Below, in pieces: positions 22,247 to 26,468 of a DNA stretch of 26,468 nt. This DNA comes from Paraglomus occultum (taxonomy: Eukaryota; Glomeromycota; Glomeromycetes; Paraglomerales; Paraglomeraceae). Location: positions 1 to 26,468 of the forward strand of contig CAJVPJ010000387.1 of the NCBI GenBank assembly GCA_910592205.1, read 5' to 3'. Both the position numbers and the translations under genes were made by a program. How positions within the stretch are numbered: position 1 is the stretch's first letter; each line of letters opens with the position of its first letter. The notes beneath the pieces were generated by a model, which did not search any database, was not told the origin of the DNA, and was given only the letters and a program-made list of their open reading frames with translations.

Positions 22247-22813
22247 TGTCATAAAGTCAGCCTACATCTAGATCTTAATATTAAGTTATTAAATAAACGT
22301 TTAAGAAACTTCCGTATAAAGCGCAGTTCAAACTTCCAATAGGTTTAAGAGACCGATGAAATGGCTCGTGACACAAACAACATATGGGGCAGACTGCAAC
22401 AAAACCAGACAAAGTGAACATTTTATTATGTGACATAAATTAAAATGAGAGGCTGATTGTGATGTGACTTAAAATTGACCAGTATGACTGATGGCGTTTT
22501 GAAAAGTAGTAATTGTGCTCATAACTTATGGACTTGCTAATTTTAATGCTTACTTTATTATACCAGAATGTGATGAATATAGACCATAACATGATTAATA
22601 TAATATTACCTCTATATATAAAAAGTATTAATATGAAACTAATTTACATTAGAACCACTATTACTATGGAACCAAAAAATTACAACTATTAGAAGCATTT
22701 TAAAAGAGAAAAAATTGCTCCGTATTTTTTTAACGAATGACACCAAAATTCTCTAGATGAAGAAAAAAATTACTTATGAATATGAAATTTACCAAGAAAA
22801 ATGAAAAATAATA
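22247..22813. other. AT-rich intergenic stretch
   Basis: No open frame, repeat or motif of note between the terminal-inverted-repeat element and the telomeric-repeat relic. Confidence 0.4.
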
Positions 22814-22837
22814 AACCCTAACCCTAACCCTAACCCC
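22814..22837. repeat. Interstitial telomeric repeat (CCCTAA)n
   Basis: Three perfect CCCTAA units plus a fourth ending in CCCC. This is the TTAGGG-type telomere repeat used by most filamentous fungi and animals, here within the window with ordinary sequence on both sides. It may be a relic of double-strand break repair, an ancestral chromosome end, or the telomere-like tail of a retroelement. Confidence 0.85.
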
Positions 22838-22970
22838 AACTCATAATGAACAAAAAAGAAACACAAATAAATAATAACCAGAGTTTTGATACGAATAAAA
22901 ATTTAAACCTCATTTTTGATATTGATTATTGGTGAGCTTTCTTCCTTCTTAGCATCCAAAATACTAGAGC

Positions 22971-23033
22971 AGTGGTCATAATATAATTATATTATGACCA
23001 CTTAGTCTAGGTTATGACCTCTCAGTTAGACTA
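22971..23033. repeat. Perfect 32-bp palindrome followed by a second stem
   Basis: Positions 22971-23002 form a perfect palindrome with two 16-nt arms starting AGTGGTCATAATATAA. It is followed by a 7-bp stem (TAGTCTA at 23003-23009, TAGACTA at 23027-23033) whose loop contains another copy of the word TTATGACC[A/T]CT (23012-23022). This is the same word-repeated-in-both-directions plan as the other foldbacks here. Confidence 0.8.
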
Positions 23034-23039
23034 TATCCA

Positions 23040-23535
23040 CTTTGTCACGTAACCGCAAGTTATTCCCATGACGAGTTTGCATTTTGCATCGTTATTTGCC
23101 TGTGTAACCATCGAGGAAGTCAGCTGAGGGTGTTAGTTGGAAAAGTCGGCCGCTACGAGGTGACCATGAGTTTACATTTGCGTTGTCATTGCGAGTGGTT
23201 CACATCACGATTAGCTTGCGGAGCTGTCTGCGATGGCTGAAAAAAAAACACGTTATTTGGTTATGTGACGACAAGTTTGTATTTGCGTCCGTCATTGCTT
23301 GACATTACACGTCAATGGATAATGACGATGAGCGGTTGCGTCGTCATTCAGCCGAGGCGTGGTACCACATCGTCATATTATTTGATCTCTAGAGCGTGGT
23401 TGGGTTGACGTAAGTCGATTTGCGAAGCAAATACTAAAACAAGCAACGATAGAATTGTGTTTACACCGCCGTCATTTGGCGGCACCCGCTGAGTTAGCTA
23501 GAGCCAAAAAAAAAAACAAAACAAAAATAAATCAT
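23040..23535. repeat. Degenerate ~100-bp repeats ending in poly(A), SINE-like
   Basis: This block is richer in G and C than its surroundings. A word close to TGACGACGAGTTTGCATTTG followed by CGTCGTCATT occurs at about 23068-23097, 23161-23190 and 23264-23296 (spacings 93 and 103). Near the end is a CCGCC..GGCGG hairpin (about 23467-23484). On the minus strand, TAACTCAGCGGGT there resembles a tRNA-type A box. The block ends in an A-rich tail (about 23507-23530). A retroposon such as a SINE is one explanation, but I find no B box and no flanking duplication. Confidence 0.4.
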
Positions 23536-23599
23536 ACTCGAATATAACCGCTTTCCAGAGGAAAAATTAATACTTAAATCGGTTTAAATAGGAGGGTAT

Positions 23600-24040
23600 A
23601 TAACCTCCATAATTTATATATAATATTTCTGAAGTTATATACCCTATCTTATAATGATAAACATATCGGCGAAGGGTTTTATTATATAATATTTCCGAAG
23701 CTGAATACTCAACCGTAATGCTTCGAATACATACTAATACCCCAAAGCATATCAGCGCTTGTAATATAGTGATGTTTATTATCTTTTTGTCGCAGTGTGC
23801 ACCTTTAGCGTTCACTCGTAGGTGTAGGCAATAAAGAACGCAAAACTCCAAAGCATATCAGCAAGGGGTATTCTTCTTCCATAATTATTATATAATATTT
23901 CTGAAGTTATATACCCGGAAAACATATTGGCGAAGGGTATTATTATATAATATTTCCGAAGCTGAATGCCCGACGTAATACTCCGAATACTCGAACCGTA
24001 TCAGCAAAGAGTATTCTTCTTCCATAATTATTATATTCAC
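23600..24040. repeat. Tandem AT-rich repeat array, ~150-bp units
   Basis: The word TATAATATTTC[T/C]GAAG occurs four times in the same orientation: 23619-23634, 23685-23700, 23891-23906 and 23946-23961. The first and third copies continue TTATATACCC; the second and fourth continue CTGAAT. Flanking words (CATATCAGC, GGCGAAGGGT, GTATTCTTCTTCC) recur too, so the array is two to three diverged units. The first unit is separated by about 100 bases bounded by the direct repeat CCAAAGCATATCAGC. Minus-strand frames through it (23567-23851, 23888-24208) are by-products of the repeats. Confidence 0.65.
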
Positions 24041-24299
24041 TGAATAAGAAAAATTATATGAATACAAAATATATGAAAATTTAAATGTGTTACCAAAACA
24101 TAATTTATCTTTAGTGGCGTTAAAGATTGTCTCGCTGATATCGTCATGTAAGTCAGACACTCGATAAAGAGTCTTGTTAGTATTAAAATCAACGGCTGTT
24201 CTCAACATTTTTAGGAAAGACGAACTATTTTTCCAAAGGTTGTTGACTATGTCTGAATTCGCTTCTTCCTAAATGAATGAAAAATCCCTGATAATGTTC

Positions 24300-24502
24300 A
24301 GACGTATCCAACATATCAAAGTGCAACCCGCCAGACGTATCCGTTGGGCTTTCAGACGTATCCTAGCACTTTTTGGGTAAAGTTAATAATAAAGATAATT
24401 TCGAAGTTGTGCCTGATACTCTTTAGACGTATCCAAATGTATCAAAGTGCAACCCGCCAGACGTATCCGTTGGGCTTTCAGACGTATCCTAGCACTTTTT
24501 GG
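24300..24502. repeat. Duplicated 63-bp block with six copies of AGACGTATCC
   Basis: AGACGTATCC occurs at 24300, 24333, 24354, 24425, 24459 and 24480. A 63-bp segment is perfectly duplicated at 24314-24376 and 24440-24502 (period 126). Each copy is bounded by the inverted pair AAAGTGC/GCACTTT and holds a weaker CAACCCG/TTGGGC pair, so each can fold back. Perfect identity points to a recent duplication or ongoing conversion. Confidence 0.85.
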
Positions 24503-24522
24503 CCTTCGTGATGCTTCCACTA

Positions 24523-24756
24523 CTAAATAAATTTTCGAACCTTAAATTTATCCAATGCCTGTGTTGCCAAATTTTGAATTTTTTTACTGTCGCGGTGCTC
24601 CAGTAGGTTTGGGTCATTATAAATTGCTCGTAAATGTGTTTTATAGATACGATGCTCTTCGTCTTTACTTCCAAAATCTTGGGCGTATACCATACTCCAT
24701 TGAAGAAAGCTAGCTAACCTCCAATCATCGTTGCTTGCAAAGTAAGGAAGTCTCAC
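24523..24756 (-). pseudogene. Possible coding fragment of unknown family
   Basis: A minus-strand frame of 77 codons has protein-like composition (WRLASFLQWSMVYAQDF..., IYKTHLRAIYNDPN, KKIQNLATQALDKFKVRKFI), with mixed hydrophobic and charged residues and a helical C-terminus. It has only GTG at its start and no ATG, and no acceptor was convincingly located. It sits between repeat blocks. It could be a decayed gene piece or an exon of a gene I cannot assemble. I do not recognise the family. Confidence 0.25.
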
Positions 24757-24830
24757 ATTTTTTGTTGTCGAAAAATTTTTTGTAAATTTGACAGATTTGA
24801 TTTATATCACCTGATGCCACTAAGTCATCC

Positions 24831-24890
24831 CCCCTTATAGTCACACCATCGGAATCCGTGACTATAGGGGAGTGTGACTATATGGGAGGG
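24831..24890. repeat. Short foldback built on CCCCTATAGTCACAC
   Basis: CCCCTTATAGTCACAC at 24831-24846 pairs with GTGACTATAGGGG at 24858-24870 and again with GTGTGACTATATGGGAGGG at 24872-24890. There are therefore two inverted copies of the word on the right and one on the left. No target duplication was identified with confidence. Confidence 0.65.
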
Positions 24891-24899
24891 TCACACAGT

Positions 24900-25534
24900 A
24901 TTTATGACGTATACGTATATTAATATATAATTATTGTTATTATTATTATATTCATCTTTTTTATTAATTTCTTACTGATAGTTGTTCGGTCAATATCGAG
25001 ATCATATTTAGCATTGAAATGAGTTGCAATTTCAGTTTGATCATTAAGCACGTTATCTTTATGAAAAGCATAAATTTCATGTTTAAGCAAGTCACTTGTA
25101 GACGTTTATCCTATCAGATTGCGTAAAGCATGTGATTTTTTGATTGCTAATGTGACTAAAAGGGGCTATGACTGCTATAAAATCCGTCTCACATACACTC
25201 GAAGCCAGAAAAATAGATGCAGAATGTGTCACGTACAATAGATAACGACACATATCGTTTTCCAAACATTTTTTACTTTGATTATATATATAGTTATTTT
25301 ACCCGACACAAAAAACCCTAGGTACAAATAAACTACAAAATTTCCTCCCTTTAAACGAGATCTACTCAATCGTTTATATCATTAAATTAGCCGGTCTCAC
25401 ACTCTCTGTTTTATATCAATGAAAGGTAAAGTGAGTGACATGATTTACATGTGACGTAATTTGATTACATATTAATATGACATATTTTCTGGAACTGATC
25501 AGCGCAATAATCGATTCTGTTTCTGTAGACCAAT
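24900..25534. other. Intergenic stretch before the last gene
   Basis: AT-rich with short TATA/TTA runs (24915-24965). Several bHLH- or CRE-like words near the next start (GTGACGTAA at about 25452) could be promoter elements of the gene beginning at 25535. Nothing else is supported. Confidence 0.35.
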
Positions 25535-26451
25535 ATGACGCAACTACAATTTAAAGGCTGGGAAACTGCTTTGGACTCCGAAAACTTGACTCTTCTTTCC
25601 ATCCTGAAATTCCGTCAAACAAGAGATGACTTCTCGTTCAATAAGTCGGTCGAGCATACTCTTATATCAAAGTTCGTTTCATACGTTGCAGAAACTGCAG
25701 ATAAAAAGTGGGGAAAGGTCGCCTCTGCCCTTAATAACGATGGTGGAATTTTTAAGGTAATATTTTTGTATTTACGCCTGGTATCGAAGAGAATAAATCA
25801 GAAGGGGAAAAGTGGCGAGGGGATAGGGAAGGAGTTGGGCGCTGTCGAAACAACCACCTAAGCAACCTGGCAACGCGTCGGGTTAGTTACGGGGGCTATC
25901 TCCGGTGGGCTCCATCCTAAGTTTGTGTGAAGGCCAAAGGCAACACACGTCTTAGTGCCAAGAGCGACGCGTTTGTTCACAACCCCTAATGACCCGCTTT
26001 TCTTCCTACAATAATTTCTTCCCCAATAATTTCAACAGCAAGCCCAATGGGAGGATGTAAAATTATTTTGAAATAAGATCGAATTTGAAAAAGTTGAATT
26101 AAACACTCAATTGTTAGAGAAGAAGTTGGACAAAATTGAGGTATTTGCAGGTCTAATATGCATAAAGAGCTGTTGTTCAGAAGGAAATTAATGTTTCATT
26201 TTACGGAAAAGCTGATTGACACTTTTTTCTTTCAATAAGACAAAACAACAACTCCAGGCAACCAAAAATGCCTCAAACCAGATAAATGTAATCCAGAATA
26301 GATTTATCAACAGGAGCAAGAAACGTGAACATGACTTGCAAGTATAATTTTGAGCTTGAAGAAGCGTTAAATGAAGCAATATCTATTAATAATATGTAAA
26401 TTTCCTCCTGTTTAGTCACATCACGTGAACAAAGTATTTACAGACATGTGA
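25535..26451 (+). CDS. Possible small coiled-coil protein gene (hypothetical)
   Basis: Exon 1 (25535-25756) encodes 74 residues starting MTQLQFKGWETALDSENLTL and ends at a clean AAG|GTAATA donor. Downstream, in-phase exons 26078-26140, 26240-26341 and 26416-26451 would give about 140 aa. The middle is Glu/Lys/Gln/Asn-rich and likely coiled-coil (KVELNTQLLEKKLDKIE, TKQQLQATKNASNQINVIQN). The intron 26141-26239 has a branch-like CTGAT and a good pyrimidine tract. The better-looking acceptor for exon 2 is at 26037-26038 (TTTCAACAG), but using it brings an in-frame TGA at 26069-26071. Either the weaker AG at 26076-26077 is used, or the transcript is truncated, or the gene is decaying. Family not recognised. 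The first intron contains a GC-rich structured island. Confidence 0.45.
25868..25978 (+). ncRNA. GC-rich island with nested inverted repeats (candidate structured RNA)
   Basis: In an otherwise AT-rich region, this segment of about 110 nt carries a perfect outer stem (AACGCGTCG at 25872-25880 with CGACGCGTT at 25965-25973). Nested inside is an inner hairpin (CTAAG 25917-25921 with CTTAG 25951-25955; GTGTG 25925-25929 with CACAC 25944-25948). It lies inside the predicted first intron of the coiled-coil gene. No C/D boxes, tRNA B box or rRNA block was recognised; the 3' TTCACAACC is only faintly reminiscent of an ACA box. It could be an intronic structured RNA or a small foldback insertion. Strand is assigned from the host gene. 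Confidence 0.35.
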
Positions 26452-26468
26452 TTATTGTCTATCACTAT

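Noticed and set aside
23567-24208. Two minus-strand frames of about 100 codons
   Set aside because: They run through the tandem repeats and share the repeated words; a by-product of the array.
25861-25905. Faint similarity of the GC-rich island to the 3' half of 5S rRNA
   Set aside because: Only scattered matches, with the 5' half absent; not enough to call an rRNA or a 5S-derived element.
26181-26192. 12-nt microexon (KEIN) in the last gene
   Set aside because: A single 99-nt intron from 26141 to 26239 with a good branch-like site and pyrimidine tract explains the data more simply.

Overview
This is a eukaryotic, intron-rich and AT-rich window. The best fit is an early-diverging fungus, with Glomeromycotina (arbuscular mycorrhizal fungi) or a related Mucoromycota lineage most likely. 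The reasons are introns mostly of 67-114 nt with GTAAGT/GTATGT-type donors, a BTB/BACK protein, an Ivy1-like BAR protein, Tc1/mariner debris, many short foldback elements, and interstitial TTAGGG-type telomeric repeats. The taxonomic placement is inference; no rRNA or other marker gene is present.

Region 1-5294 is gene-poor. It holds a decayed Tc1/mariner copy near 2925-4115. This includes a transposase C-terminal relic, 44-bp perfect inverted arms, and an N-terminal helix-turn-helix relic. The N-terminal relic is split by a 153-bp miniature inverted-repeat element flanked by a 9-bp direct repeat.

Region 5295-20256 is the gene-rich core. In order it contains an Ivy1-like BAR-domain protein (+, six exons including a 20-nt microexon), an unrecognised protein with about eight membrane segments (-, four exons), a possible small two-exon gene (-), a DEK/SAP-like plus HMG-box-like chromatin protein (+, four exons), an animal-type flavin-containing monooxygenase (+, nine exons), a Glo3/ArfGAP2/3-type ARF GTPase-activating protein (+), and a BTB-BACK protein (-). 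Exons were joined by hand from reading frame, phase and GT..AG sites. For the FMO, the ArfGAP (apart from its last exon) and the DEK-like gene, the phases close perfectly. The genes are housekeeping-like (membrane/vacuole lipid binding, COPI vesicle traffic, chromatin, redox). They do not form an obvious shared pathway or cluster.

Region 20257-25534 is a repeat-rich desert. It holds a TA-flanked 335-bp terminal-inverted-repeat element, a telomeric-repeat relic, a perfect 32-bp palindrome, a degenerate repeat block ending in poly(A), tandem ~150-bp repeats, a perfectly duplicated 63-bp block with six copies of AGACGTATCC, and another short foldback. Several of these share one plan: a short word repeated in direct and inverted orientation. 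At 25535-26451 there is a possible small coiled-coil gene. Its first intron carries a GC-rich island with nested perfect inverted repeats, which could be a structured RNA.

I see no convincing tRNA, rRNA, CRISPR or toxin locus and no viral gene. The most interesting leads are the intronic structured island and the family of word-repeat foldback elements. Neither amounts to proof of a new system.
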